A DNA stretch of 64,000 nucleotides. It comes from Rhodopirellula baltica (GTDB lineage Bacteria; Planctomycetota; Planctomycetia; Pirellulales; Pirellulaceae). The stretch's first letter is position 1; every line of letters starts with the position of its first letter. Positions 28,964-38,480 of this stretch are shown piece by piece. The notes beneath the pieces were generated by a model that searched no databases, was not told where the DNA came from, and worked only from the letters and a program-made list of their open reading frames with translations. The position numbers and the translations under genes were made by a program. The DNA lies in NCBI GenBank assembly GCA_002901265.1, contig PPHI01000095.1:62001-126000 (forward strand). The letters are read 5' to 3'.

Positions 28964-31900
28964 ATGCTCAACAATCGAACTCCCCTGCCCTTCCCCGTGG
29001 CTCGTTGTCCGATTTCTGTCACTCGGATCGCCCGTGTCGCTGCGGTCGGTCTAATCGTCCTGGCAGTCCATCTGACGGTTGGATTCGGCGGAGGCGAAAT
29101 TCAGGCGGCTGAGTCGAGCGAGGAGTCGATAGCGCTCTATGCCGATGCGGCGAACGCACAAACCGGCGGCGCATACGAGCTGGCGATCGACAATTGGAAA
29201 CAGTTTCTAAACAAGTACCCGGACGACCAACTGGCCAGCAAAGCGGCGCATTACCTGGGTGTCTGTTACATGCAGAAGCAAAGCCCCAACTACGTCGCGG
29301 CAGCAGACGCGTTTGCGCTCGCCTTGAAAGACAAAGAATACGAACTTCGCGAAGAGAGCTTGGCAAATCTCGGTTGGTGCTACTACGCGTCCGCCGGTGA
29401 CGGACCGCAACGTGACGAGGACAAGCTTCGTAAGACGATCGAAACGTTTGACTTGCTTCGCAAAGAACGTCCGCGTGGCGACTACATCGACCGGGCGTTG
29501 TTTTATACCGGTGAAGCTGCATACGGACTGGGCGACTTGAAAAAGGCCGTTGATGCGTACAACCGATTTTTAAAACTGCCTAAGGCGGCAGACTCGCCAC
29601 TTCGATGCGACACGTTGTACGCACGTGGTATCGCCTACGAAGAACTTGGTGACACCTCCAAAGCGATCGATTCATTCGACGAATTGTTGAACGGTTGTGC
29701 CAACAGCGGATTGGTAGCCGACGTGCTGCTTCGTATCGGTGACTTGCGGATCCAAAGCAAGGAATTTGACCTGGCGATCGATGCGTTTGAAAAAGCGATC
29801 ACGCAGTTTGGACGTGAATCGGCTCAAGGCGACAATGATGAAGACAAAGCCTATGCGGTGTTTCGTCAAGCGTTCGCTCTTGTGCAAGCTGGCAAGCCGG
29901 CCGAGGCGGCTTTGCGGTACGACCGATTGCAAACCGAATTCCCAAGCACACCCTACGCTGCCAACGCGATGTTGGCCGCCGGGCAAAGCCTGTATCGCGC
30001 AGGCGACTACGAACAAGCGAGTTCGCGTTTCGGAAAAGTTTTAGCTTCCGGAAATCCAGTTGCGGCTACCGAAGCGGCGCATTGGTTGGCACGAATCAAA
30101 TTGACCGGCAACGATGCTGCATCGGCAATCGCGATCGCCCGCAAACAGCTTGACCAAGGTGCCGAAGGTCCGTTCTTATTCGACTTGCAAGTCGACTTGG
30201 CGGACGCACTGGCACTGAATCCGGAGACGTTGGCAGAATCCATCGACGTTGCCGAGAAAGCCTATCGCAGCGATCCCAGTGACCCATTGGCACCGCGGGC
30301 TCTCTACAACGCGGCATTCTCGGCACTCCAGTCGAACCAGTATGAAAAAGCGGGACAACTAGCGAACGAATTTATACAGCGGTTCGCCAGCGATCAGCTG
30401 GCCGCCGACGTTCGTTTTATCTCGGCGGAAAGCGAATTGATGCGGGGCAACGTCGACGGCGCGATCGCCAAGTATCAAGCGTTGCTGGACCAAGCGTCGG
30501 CAGATGCGTCACAGCGACCGGTATGGATTTTGCGCACCGCGATGGCGCTCAATCGGATGCAGGATTACAAATCATGTATCGAACTGCTTAACCGTGAATA
30601 CGAAACCATCAAGGACGACGCCCAAAAAGCCGAAGCACAGTTTTTGCTCGGCCAAGCACACATGCTGTCTGAGCAGCCAGCCGATGCGGCGGCATCGTTC
30701 GAACGTTGTGCGACCTTGGTCCCAGGGACGTCACGGGCGACCGAAGCGATGTTGTTACGTGGTTCGGCATTACTCGCTGCCGGCGAAGCAGACGCGGCGA
30801 GTCAAGTTTGGCAGTCGGTGATCGAGGCAGATGGGGCGTCGCGGATGGCCGACCAGGCTCGATACAAGTTGGCACAAGCGGCCGCCGACGCGATGCGGCA
30901 TGAAGACGCGATCCGGTTGTATCAAGCGATCATCGATGGGAAGCATGATCCCGGTTTGATCCCGTTCGCACTGTATGGACTGGGGTGGTCCAGCATGCAA
31001 GTCGGCCAACATCAACAATCAATCGCACCGCTGACAAGACTGATTGATGAATTTCCAGAACATGCGTTGGCCGATGATGCATTGTTGGCCCGTGGAATCA
31101 GCCACCGAACGCTGTCGGATTGGGCGTCCGCGAAAAGCGATTTGCAGGCTTACCTTAAACGCGAGCCAGCTCCCGAGGGCGAGAACTTGGGGCATGCGTT
31201 ATACGAATTGGCGATCGTCGAACAGAAGTCTGGCGAGTTCGCTTCGGCGGCGGAGCGTCTGAAGCGTTTGATTCGCGAAGTCCCAGAGTACCCCAGCATG
31301 GACGACGTGCTGTATGAGTTGGCTTGGTCGTCGCGCCAAGCGGAGCTGCCAGCCGACGCAGTCAGCAGTTTTCGTCAACTGTATGAGCGGTTCCCTGAAT
31401 CCAAGTATGCCGCCGAAGCCGCGTACTTTGTCGCCCAGGATGCCTATCAAAAAGGCGATTGGGCGGCCGCCGCGACTTCGTTTCGTGCTGCCGCTGATAA
31501 AACCAATGATGCTTCGACGAGCGAAAAGGCGCTCTATCGACTCGGTTGGTCTTACTACAAAGAGTCTGCCTTTGAGGATGCCAAGAATGCATTCGCCGAA
31601 CAGGCGAAAAAGCATCCGCAAGGCACCATGGCGATTGACGCACTGATGATGGTCGGCGAATGTTCTTTCAAAACACAGGCCTACGAAGAAGCACTGACCG
31701 CTTATTCCTCGGGACGGGATCTGATTCGGTCGAGCGACGACACCGCCCAGTCAATCACCGACGCCGCCGAACGACAGGTTCGCGAGTTGATCTTGCTGCA
31801 CGGTGGCCAGTCGGCCGCCCAGTTGGGGCGTTGGGACGATGCGATCGCTTGGTATGACGATTTGAAAACGCGGTTCCCCGCGACGGCGTATCTGCCTCAG

Positions 31901-32323
31901 TCGTACTATGAAACCGGCGTCGCTTATCAACAAAAAGGAGAAAACGCGAAGGCGCTTGACTATTTTAAACAGGTGGCCGAACGCTATCGACGTCGCGAAG
32001 TCGGCGCACGTGCTCGATTCATGTCAGGCGAAATTTATTTCGGCGACAAGCAATTTGACAAAGCGATTCCCGAATTCCAGGCGGTCATGTTCGGGTTCGG
32101 GGGGGAGGACGCGCCGGCCGAAATCAAGAATTGGCAGGCCAAAAGCGGCTTTGAGGCCGGACGCTGCAGCGAACTGTTGATGCAAAATGCCAAGACCGAT
32201 GAAGCACGCGATCGGGCAAAGTCGTTTGCAATCCAGTTTTACAAATACGTGATCGACAAACATGCAGATCACGAGTTGATTGCCAAGGCAAAGGATCGTC
32301 TTGCGGCACTGGGCGGTGGTTGA
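28964..32323 (+). CDS. Giant periplasmic TPR protein at the head of the motor cluster
   Basis: Encodes 1119 residues. Residues about 21-45 (IARVAAVGLIVLAVHLTVGF) form a signal peptide or anchor, then IQAAESSEES. The rest is a near-continuous array of tetratricopeptide-type repeats of about 35 residues, with many copies of the pattern FP-x-S/T-x-YA/YL-x2-A followed by G-x-Y (for example FPSTPYAANAMLAAGQSLYRAGDY and FPESKYAAEAAYFVAQDAY). This is the TPR subtype of periplasmic Tol-Pal/BamD partners (CpoB/YbgF, BamD), where it scaffolds proteins in the periplasm. An ExbB gene begins 182 bp downstream and five more envelope genes follow on the same strand, so it is likely to be the periplasmic scaffold of that system. 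Whether it is cleaved or remains membrane-anchored is unclear. Confidence 0.85.
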   Translation: MLNNRTPLPFPVARCPISVTRIARVAAVGLIVLAVHLTVGFGGGEIQAAESSEESIALYADAANAQTGGAYELAIDNWKQFLNKYPDDQLASKAAHYLGVCYMQKQSPNYVAAADAFALALKDKEYELREESLANLGWCYYASAGDGPQRDEDKLRKTIETFDLLRKERPRGDYIDRALFYTGEAAYGLGDLKKAVDAYNRFLKLPKAADSPLRCDTLYARGIAYEELGDTSKAIDSFDELLNGCANSGLVADVLLRIGDLRIQSKEFDLAIDAFEKAITQFGRESAQGDNDEDKAYAVFRQAFALVQAGKPAEAALRYDRLQTEFPSTPYAANAMLAAGQSLYRAGDYEQASSRFGKVLASGNPVAATEAAHWLARIKLTGNDAASAIAIARKQLDQGAEGPFLFDLQVDLADALALNPETLAESIDVAEKAYRSDPSDPLAPRALYNAAFSALQSNQYEKAGQLANEFIQRFASDQLAADVRFISAESELMRGNVDGAIAKYQALLDQASADASQRPVWILRTAMALNRMQDYKSCIELLNREYETIKDDAQKAEAQFLLGQAHMLSEQPADAAASFERCATLVPGTSRATEAMLLRGSALLAAGEADAASQVWQSVIEADGASRMADQARYKLAQAAADAMRHEDAIRLYQAIIDGKHDPGLIPFALYGLGWSSMQVGQHQQSIAPLTRLIDEFPEHALADDALLARGISHRTLSDWASAKSDLQAYLKREPAPEGENLGHALYELAIVEQKSGEFASAAERLKRLIREVPEYPSMDDVLYELAWSSRQAELPADAVSSFRQLYERFPESKYAAEAAYFVAQDAYQKGDWAAAATSFRAAADKTNDASTSEKALYRLGWSYYKESAFEDAKNAFAEQAKKHPQGTMAIDALMMVGECSFKTQAYEEALTAYSSGRDLIRSSDDTAQSITDAAERQVRELILLHGGQSAAQLGRWDDAIAWYDDLKTRFPATAYLPQSYYETGVAYQQKGENAKALDYFKQVAERYRRREVGARARFMSGEIYFGDKQFDKAIPEFQAVMFGFGGEDAPAEIKNWQAKSGFEAGRCSELLMQNAKTDEARDRAKSFAIQFYKYVIDKHADHELIAKAKDRLAALGGG

Positions 32324-32504
32324 TGGAGGATCCGGCGACATAAAGTCGTCGAGATTTTTCACGAGGGGAAACGTGAGCTTTGCATTCATGATTGGGTGCG
32401 AAGTTAGCTTCGCAGAACACCATTGACGATCAGCGAAGCGCGACGATAAACCAAGTCAAGGGTTGCCTGTTTCAGCGGCCCGTTTTCCGACCGAACCAGA
32501 AATA

Positions 32505-33542
32505 ATGAAGTTCGCACCTACCGCCTCGAAACGCCCGATGTCGCGATCGCGATTTTCAAACATGCGACCAGTCTTGCTGCTGTTGTTGACGGCATCCGTG
32601 GCTTGGGCGATTAGCGAGTTGCCGGCCACACAATCCGTGTTTGCCCAGCAACCGGAACTCGCACCGACAAGTGACGCTGCCGACACCGAACCGATGGCGC
32701 CGATCGGTGCGGACGACATCCAAGCGGTGATGGCCGACGAGGCTGTCGATGAACCGGTCACCAAGGCGGAGCCGTCAGGGATCGACATGCTGACGCTGCT
32801 GCTTAGCGGCGGTCGTTTTATGATCCCGATCGGCTTGATGAGTTTGCTTGTTGTTGCACTAGCCGCCGAACGGATGCTGAGCTTGCGCCGAGGAAAGGTG
32901 ATCCCAAAACGGTTGGTTCGCGAACTAGAGATGCTGGCGGATCCCATCGACTCGTTTGATCCCGCCAAAGCTTACTTGGCCTGTTTGAATCATCCGTCGC
33001 CGACCGCCAGTGTGGTTGGGGCGATGTTGATGCGAACAGGGCAACCGCTGGCTGACATTGAACGCGCCGCGGGAGAAACGATCTCGCGGGAGGCCGACCG
33101 ATATGCGGCACCAGTGCGATGGTTGTCGTTGGCCGCCGCCGCGACGCCGTTGATGGGGTTGCTTGGGACGGTTTGGGGAATGATTGTCGCATTTCACGAG
33201 TCGACCTCATTGTCGGCCGAACGGTCGCGAAGCGAACAGCTTTCCGAAGGCATCTACACCGCATTGGTGACGACACTTGCCGGTCTGATCGTTGCGATTC
33301 CGGCGGCGATCCTGGCACAGTATTTGGAAAATCGGATAGCCAGTTTGTTTCATCGGATCGAGCAATTCGCGTTCGAGTTGGCACCCGGATTAAAGCGATT
33401 TAGCGGACGCAACGAATTAGCAGCCGACGGAACTTTGGTGGCGATGGAGGCATCGGAACCACCGCCCCACGTGTCGCCGCATAGTGATGCAGCACGCGGT
33501 GAAAAGGTGTCGGGTACCAGCCAATCGTTCAAAGCAGGTTGA
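32505..33542 (+). CDS. exbB: ExbB/TolQ-type proton channel subunit (first copy)
   Basis: A 345-residue member of the MotA/TolQ/ExbB family from ATG 32505. A signal-peptide-like helix (22-37) and an acidic periplasmic stretch of about 65 residues precede the core, a layout seen in long ExbB proteins. TM1 is at about 103-125 (FMIPIGLMSLLVVALAAERM), TM2 holds PLMGLLGTVWGMIVAF, and TM3 holds ALVTTLAGLIVAIPAAI; the LGTVxGM and TTxxGLxVAIP blocks line the ion path in the pentameric channel. It should work with the ExbD gene that starts three bases after its stop and energise the TonB-like protein that follows, the order exbB-exbD-tonB being the classic one. Confidence 0.93.
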   Translation: MKFAPTASKRPMSRSRFSNMRPVLLLLLTASVAWAISELPATQSVFAQQPELAPTSDAADTEPMAPIGADDIQAVMADEAVDEPVTKAEPSGIDMLTLLLSGGRFMIPIGLMSLLVVALAAERMLSLRRGKVIPKRLVRELEMLADPIDSFDPAKAYLACLNHPSPTASVVGAMLMRTGQPLADIERAAGETISREADRYAAPVRWLSLAAAATPLMGLLGTVWGMIVAFHESTSLSAERSRSEQLSEGIYTALVTTLAGLIVAIPAAILAQYLENRIASLFHRIEQFAFELAPGLKRFSGRNELAADGTLVAMEASEPPPHVSPHSDAARGEKVSGTSQSFKAG

Positions 33543-33545
33543 TCG

Positions 33546-33998
33546 ATGGCTGTCGAAATCAAACGTTCCAGTGTTGCGGGCACTTTAAGTCTGACACCGT
33601 TGATCGACGTGGTGTTCTTGCTGTTGATTTTCTTTTTGGTGACCAGCGAGTTTGAAGAAGAAGAACGCCGGTTGGACATCGTGTTGCCGACCGCAACGAG
33701 CGCGGTTCCGATGGTTGGCAAACCACGTGAAATCGTGATCGATATCGACGAGGCGGGAGAGATTTACCTGCGTGGGCAGAAAACCTCGATGGACGAGTTG
33801 GAAACGAGTTTGAAAGCCAGTGTGGCTTCGAATCCAACCAACCAAACCGCTGTGATCCGCGCCGACCGCAGCACGTCATTTCAGCCTGTTGTGAGTGTGA
33901 TGGACGTGTGCAACCGGACCGGTATCAGTGATTACTCGGTGACGACGCAAGAAGGGCCCGAGGCGTCGGAGACCAGTGCGTCGGAAACGCTGAACTAG
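33546..33998 (+). CDS. exbD: ExbD/TolR-type proton channel subunit
   Basis: A 150-residue protein with one N-terminal membrane helix, LTPLIDVVFLLLIFFLVTSE, carrying the proton-accepting Asp21 in the PLIDVV motif. The periplasmic part (IVIDIDEAGEIYLRGQKTS ... AVIRADRSTSFQPVVSVMDV) is the standard ExbD/TolR beta-alpha domain with the VIRAD strand. It dimerises inside the ExbB pentamer. It is spaced three bases from exbB and followed after 59 bp by the TonB-like gene. All catalytic features are intact. The C-terminus ends with a short Ser/Thr/Glu-rich tail. Ion type (H+ or Na+) is not told by the sequence. Confidence 0.95.
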   Translation: MAVEIKRSSVAGTLSLTPLIDVVFLLLIFFLVTSEFEEEERRLDIVLPTATSAVPMVGKPREIVIDIDEAGEIYLRGQKTSMDELETSLKASVASNPTNQTAVIRADRSTSFQPVVSVMDVCNRTGISDYSVTTQEGPEASETSASETLN

Positions 33999-34057
33999 CC
34001 ACGCCAAGCGGCACGCTCGCGGGCCCCCTTTGTCCGATTGAATCAACCTGTGACCGA

Positions 34058-36817
34058 ATGAAACAGCATCATCACCGTCCTCGAGTCGACAGCACGCCGG
34101 AGGATTCAGGCCGAATGTGGCCGTTGGATCTTTCCGCGGTCGCTCTTGGTGGGTTGCTGCTGTTTCTGATCGTCACGCAGTTTCGCGGCGACGATCCACG
34201 TTTGCTTTACAATCGCAACACGTACCTCGTTGCGGTGCCGTGTATCTCCATTGTGCTGGCGGTCGTATTGCGACTGTTGAACAATCGCTACATCCAAAAG
34301 TCGATTCAGTTGGGGTTCCTCTTCAGCGTTTGTGTGCACCTGACCCTGCTGATCTTCGCGATCAACTTGGTGGTGATCTCGGCTTACCAACCGATGGCGT
34401 CGAAGGGAAAGAAACGCGAGCGATCGCCGATCCGTAAAACGGTTCCCGAACATATCTTTCAAGTCCCACGTGAGACAAAAGAAACGCCGGATTGGTCCAA
34501 GCCGGTCGAGGCGGAAACCAAGTCACGCGTGATTCCGAAAGAGCAGCGTCAATTGCCGCCGGTCCATCGCTCCCAAGCAAGGCTTGAGGTTCCCAAGCCT
34601 CGGCAGCCCGAAAAGCAGCCGATGCAGAAGTATTTGATGGAGCGTCAACAGCCGAGTGATGCGGTGCCAACGCCAGCGGATGCGCCTGGAAAGTTGGCCC
34701 GCAAGACTAGCCCGAGTGAAACGACACGACCGACCAGTGAATCGATCGATGTGCCGTCTCCTGCCAGTCCGACGCAATCACCGGTTCAAGCCAAGCCCGC
34801 AGAACGCCAACTCGCGGAACGTTCCGCGTCGACCAAAAGCCAAAGTGACTCAGGCAGTTTGAAGATGGCTCGTGCGACTCCGTCAGCAAGTGCGGATCGC
34901 CAGCCGACGCCGACTCCGCCGGCCGCTACGGCGCTTGAAATGGCACCCGCAATGCCAACGATTGGCGACGCAGGGCTTTCTCGTGTCCGCCGTTCGCGCT
35001 CGATCGACCGGCCGGCCGCGATTGCCGGTTCGGCACCTGCACCGGTCACGGTGGCCGTTGCGCGTGAAAGTCCGGAAGGAGCGTTCATGCTGTCGCCGAC
35101 GGAGTTTCCGACCAGTCGACTTGGCGAAACGACCGGAGCGCAACTGAGCCAAGGGATGCAGCCTAGTTTTATGGCGCAGCAAACGTTGCCCGAACCGTCC
35201 GGCGGAGCACAGATCGCGCGCAGTGCGATCATGGCATCAGCTGGGGCACCGAACATCACAACCGGATCAGCGGATCAGGCGTCTGGCCGTTCGAAACGCA
35301 TGAATGTCGTCAACGGCATGGAGCCAGTCGGTTCGATCAGTCCCAATGATTTTTTGCCATCGATTGAGGAAGGTTCTGGCGGCGCGACGGGCATGCTGGA
35401 GTTGGAAGATCGCTTGGCCGGTTCCGATCCCGGGATCGAATCGGCGTTGACCGGAGGTGATCTCGCAACGCCGCTTGAACCCGCCGCAGCACCGAGCGCA
35501 CCAGGCGGACCCGCGATGGCGCTGGACCTATTGGCCGAGATGGGGCCAGTGGGAATTGCCGATCAACCGTCTGATCGGGCCGGATTGATGCCGGGCGAGT
35601 TACAGCCAGAAATCTCAACACTCGAATTGCCACGTAAGGCTCGGCCACGTCGCCAAGTCGGTGGACCGGCGACGCCCGCGGGAACCAAAATCGCAGCCGT
35701 GGAATCGTTTTCGCGAAGGGTGATGCGAACCAGTGGCGGTGCGGCATCAAGTGCACCGGGGATGGGAGGGCCGGCTACGGAAGAGGCGATCGAACGTGGC
35801 TTGGCGTATTTGGCAAGTATCCAAAACGAAGATGGCAGTTGGTCACTTCAAGAGCATGGCGAGCAAGTCTTGTTGCGCAGTGACACGGCCGCGACAGGCC
35901 TGTGTTTGCTGGCGTTTCAAGGCGCCGGCTACACGCACCTGCAACACCAATACGCGTCGACAGTCAGTCGCGGTTTGAAGTTCTTGCTGGACAATCAACG
36001 TTCCAGCGGAAACCTCTATCGCAGCGAGAATCCTGTCAGCGACCGCAACGTGATGTTTTACAGTCACGGGATCGCGGCGTTGGCGTTGTGCGAAGCTTAT
36101 GGGATGACGCAAGATCGCGAACTGCGTCAAGGCGCGCAGGACTCGCTGAACTACATCGTCGAAACACAGCACCGCGAGCGTGGCGGTTGGCGATATTCCC
36201 CACAGGTCAGCAGCGACACCAGTGTGACAGGATGGATGATGATGGCGCTCAAAAGCGGCGAGTTGTCAGGGCTCGTCGTGCCACAAGCGACGTATGATGG
36301 AATCGATCACTGGTTGTCATTGGCAAAGGACGGATCAGGGGCACTCGATCGCTATCGCTATAACCCTTACGCACCGGATACCGTTGAGCAGCGGCATGGA
36401 CGTTCGCCAACGCCCACGATGACTGCGGTGGGAATGCTGATGCGGATGTACAACGGCTGGAGTCGCGAGTTGCCAGCAATGCAGTCCGCGGCGGATTACT
36501 TGTTGGAACATCCGCCGGAACTTGGCGACCGGCGGCGTCCGAAACGCGATGGCTATTATTGGTACTACGCGACGCAGTTTATGTTTCATATGGGCGGCGA
36601 TTATTGGGATCGTTGGAATCGATTCCTCAACCCGCTGCTGTTGGAAACACAGATCAAGTCGGGACCCGAGGCTGGTTCTTGGGACCCGGAGTTACCGGTT
36701 CGTGATCGTTGGAGCGTGCACGCGGGGCGTGTCTATGTCACCACGATGAACCTATTGAATTTAGAAGTTTATTACCGGCACTTGCCAATCTATGAAGATA
36801 CCGCATCGGATCGATAA
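34058..36817 (+). CDS. TonB-like protein with a squalene-cyclase-type toroid in place of the TonB C-terminal domain
   Basis: Encodes 919 residues. Three membrane helices (about 22-42, 56-73 and 84-108) come first; the third contains SVCVH with Ser90 and His94, the S-x3-H motif by which TonB-type proteins engage ExbB-ExbD. Residues 115-570 are rich in Pro, Gln, Ala and Lys (PKPRQPEKQPMQK) like a TonB periplasmic spacer. From about 570 to 905 is an alpha/alpha toroid of the prenyltransferase/squalene-oxidase-repeat type with QW-like repeats (GLAYLASIQNEDGSW, LKFLLDNQ, YIVETQHRERGGW) and SDTAATGLCLLAF at the position of a cyclase DxDDTA motif, which is absent, so it is probably non-catalytic. 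The exbB and exbD genes are directly upstream. It likely transmits force to a periplasmic or outer-membrane partner; this is an inference from architecture. Confidence 0.8.
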   Translation: MKQHHHRPRVDSTPEDSGRMWPLDLSAVALGGLLLFLIVTQFRGDDPRLLYNRNTYLVAVPCISIVLAVVLRLLNNRYIQKSIQLGFLFSVCVHLTLLIFAINLVVISAYQPMASKGKKRERSPIRKTVPEHIFQVPRETKETPDWSKPVEAETKSRVIPKEQRQLPPVHRSQARLEVPKPRQPEKQPMQKYLMERQQPSDAVPTPADAPGKLARKTSPSETTRPTSESIDVPSPASPTQSPVQAKPAERQLAERSASTKSQSDSGSLKMARATPSASADRQPTPTPPAATALEMAPAMPTIGDAGLSRVRRSRSIDRPAAIAGSAPAPVTVAVARESPEGAFMLSPTEFPTSRLGETTGAQLSQGMQPSFMAQQTLPEPSGGAQIARSAIMASAGAPNITTGSADQASGRSKRMNVVNGMEPVGSISPNDFLPSIEEGSGGATGMLELEDRLAGSDPGIESALTGGDLATPLEPAAAPSAPGGPAMALDLLAEMGPVGIADQPSDRAGLMPGELQPEISTLELPRKARPRRQVGGPATPAGTKIAAVESFSRRVMRTSGGAASSAPGMGGPATEEAIERGLAYLASIQNEDGSWSLQEHGEQVLLRSDTAATGLCLLAFQGAGYTHLQHQYASTVSRGLKFLLDNQRSSGNLYRSENPVSDRNVMFYSHGIAALALCEAYGMTQDRELRQGAQDSLNYIVETQHRERGGWRYSPQVSSDTSVTGWMMMALKSGELSGLVVPQATYDGIDHWLSLAKDGSGALDRYRYNPYAPDTVEQRHGRSPTPTMTAVGMLMRMYNGWSRELPAMQSAADYLLEHPPELGDRRRPKRDGYYWYYATQFMFHMGGDYWDRWNRFLNPLLLETQIKSGPEAGSWDPELPVRDRWSVHAGRVYVTTMNLLNLEVYYRHLPIYEDTASDR

Positions 36818-36968
36818 CGCGTTTGCGAAGTCGTGAAACTTGCCGGTGGTAAATTTTGCGGTTTAGGTGGAGCGAGACTGATAAGACGGTCGATCTGCCT
36901 AACGAGACTATGCCGTCACCAAACCTCGGCGGCACGAACCTCCCTATACTCCAGGCAAGGATGCTGGC

Positions 36969-38480
36969 GTGAGTTTGACTGAAACGCAGGATGCCTCGAC
37001 ACAGTCACCGACTTCGGTGGCCGGTCAACCGGAAGAGTTTCTTTCTCAGTGGATGGGCCCGATCGCCATTGCGTCCGGCGCTGTCTTGTCCGGTGCGTTT
37101 TACGCCGTGGTGCTCTCTGCACCCTGGCCTCCCCTTCGCCGGTATTTCTTGGGCCACCCTGTCGCTGTTGCCGCGACGGTGCTGTTTTGCGTTGGGGTGA
37201 TGATCCTGGCGTTCAAATGGTGGGACGTTCGTCGTCAATGGCGATTGTTTCGCACCATCAGCGATGGTGCGATCGCACCACGCGACGAAAACGACTCGCC
37301 AGCGGATCAGTTTCGCGGCCAGCACGACGCGGGTTACGTGGCGACAAAGTGGGATGCCTACTTGGGCAAGCTGCCACGCGAGCGATCACAAAGTCAGTTG
37401 GTCGTGCGTCTTCGCGAGGTTTTGGCACGTCAGTCGGGGCGAGGAACAACGAAACATCTGTCCGACGATTTACGTGAATTGTCGGCGCGTGATGCGGACC
37501 AATCGCACGAGTCATTTGCATTGGTTCGTATTATCGTTTGGGCGATCCCAATGTTGGGGTTCTTGGGAACCGTGATCGGGATCACGCAGACACTGGGCGG
37601 GTTGGATTTTTCCAACGGGACCGCCGCGGTCGATAACTTGAAGAGCGGCTTGTACGTCGCGTTTGACACGACGGCACTGGGTTTGGTGCTGTCGATCGCC
37701 GCGATCTTTTTGCAGTTCCCTGTCGAAAAGAACGAACAGCAATTGTTGGCTGCGATCGATGAGCGTGTCGGCGTTTTGACCGGACGGCATCTTCCGGGTG
37801 ACGAGCCCGCTGACGACCAGTTCCATTTGCTCGCCAACCTTTGCGAAGGCGTCCGTGCTGCCGTTGCTGAATCCTTGGCAAACCAAACGAAACTTTGGCG
37901 GGACACGATCGACGAAGCTCAAGGCGTGTGGGCACAAAGCCAGCAGCAGACCACCGAAGCCGTCTTGGATGCCATCGGACATTCCTTTACGCCGGCACTT
38001 CGCGACTATGCCTCGGAGATGGCTGCGGCGTCGCGGCACAACCGCAAGTTGATGGAAGAACAGTTCGACCGTTGGCAAGGGCATCTTGGCAATTGGCAAG
38101 AAGCGATTCTTGCGGGTGCGGAAGCGATGACGCATCATCAAGCGTTGATGTTGGATCAAGTCGATGAGGCCGCTTTGGTTCGCGAACAGGCTCAATCGGT
38201 TTTACAGTTGCAGCAGACTTTGGCCGCAAACGTCACGTTGCTGGAGCAGTCCAACGATCGCATCGACGAGAGCTTGGGCATGGCGGCTGGAAACGAGATG
38301 GCGGATGCGATGATTATCTTGGCGCGTGCCGTCGACACGCTGTCCGAAGAGATGGCGGAACTGAAAGCCGCATTGCCGGCGGTAGCCAGCGAGGCCGGCG
38401 CAACTTTGGACCAAGCGGAGATCGAGGCAAGCGACTTGTCTGACGATTCTGACTCCGACCAATCGAGGCGAGCTGCATGA
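36969..38480 (+). CDS. Second ExbB/MotA-type channel with a long cytoplasmic helical tail
   Basis: A 503-residue protein with a GTG start at 36969, preceded by AAGGA at 36956-36960. TM1 (30-52) and TM2 (63-83) precede a cytosolic loop of about 100 residues; TM3 holds IPMLGFLGTVIGI (193-205) and TM4 holds AFDTTALGLVLSIAAIF (231-247), the MotA/TolQ/ExbB core with its conserved threonine pair. Residues about 270-503 form a largely helical, Gln/Glu/Ala-rich, coiled-coil-like tail that ends acidic. ExbB and TolQ lack such a tail; MotA-type stators and the ZorA defence protein have cytosolic extensions. It overlaps the next gene by ATGA. It should pair with one or both of the ExbD-like rods that follow. 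Confidence 0.85.
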   Translation: MSLTETQDASTQSPTSVAGQPEEFLSQWMGPIAIASGAVLSGAFYAVVLSAPWPPLRRYFLGHPVAVAATVLFCVGVMILAFKWWDVRRQWRLFRTISDGAIAPRDENDSPADQFRGQHDAGYVATKWDAYLGKLPRERSQSQLVVRLREVLARQSGRGTTKHLSDDLRELSARDADQSHESFALVRIIVWAIPMLGFLGTVIGITQTLGGLDFSNGTAAVDNLKSGLYVAFDTTALGLVLSIAAIFLQFPVEKNEQQLLAAIDERVGVLTGRHLPGDEPADDQFHLLANLCEGVRAAVAESLANQTKLWRDTIDEAQGVWAQSQQQTTEAVLDAIGHSFTPALRDYASEMAAASRHNRKLMEEQFDRWQGHLGNWQEAILAGAEAMTHHQALMLDQVDEAALVREQAQSVLQLQQTLAANVTLLEQSNDRIDESLGMAAGNEMADAMIILARAVDTLSEEMAELKAALPAVASEAGATLDQAEIEASDLSDDSDSDQSRRAA

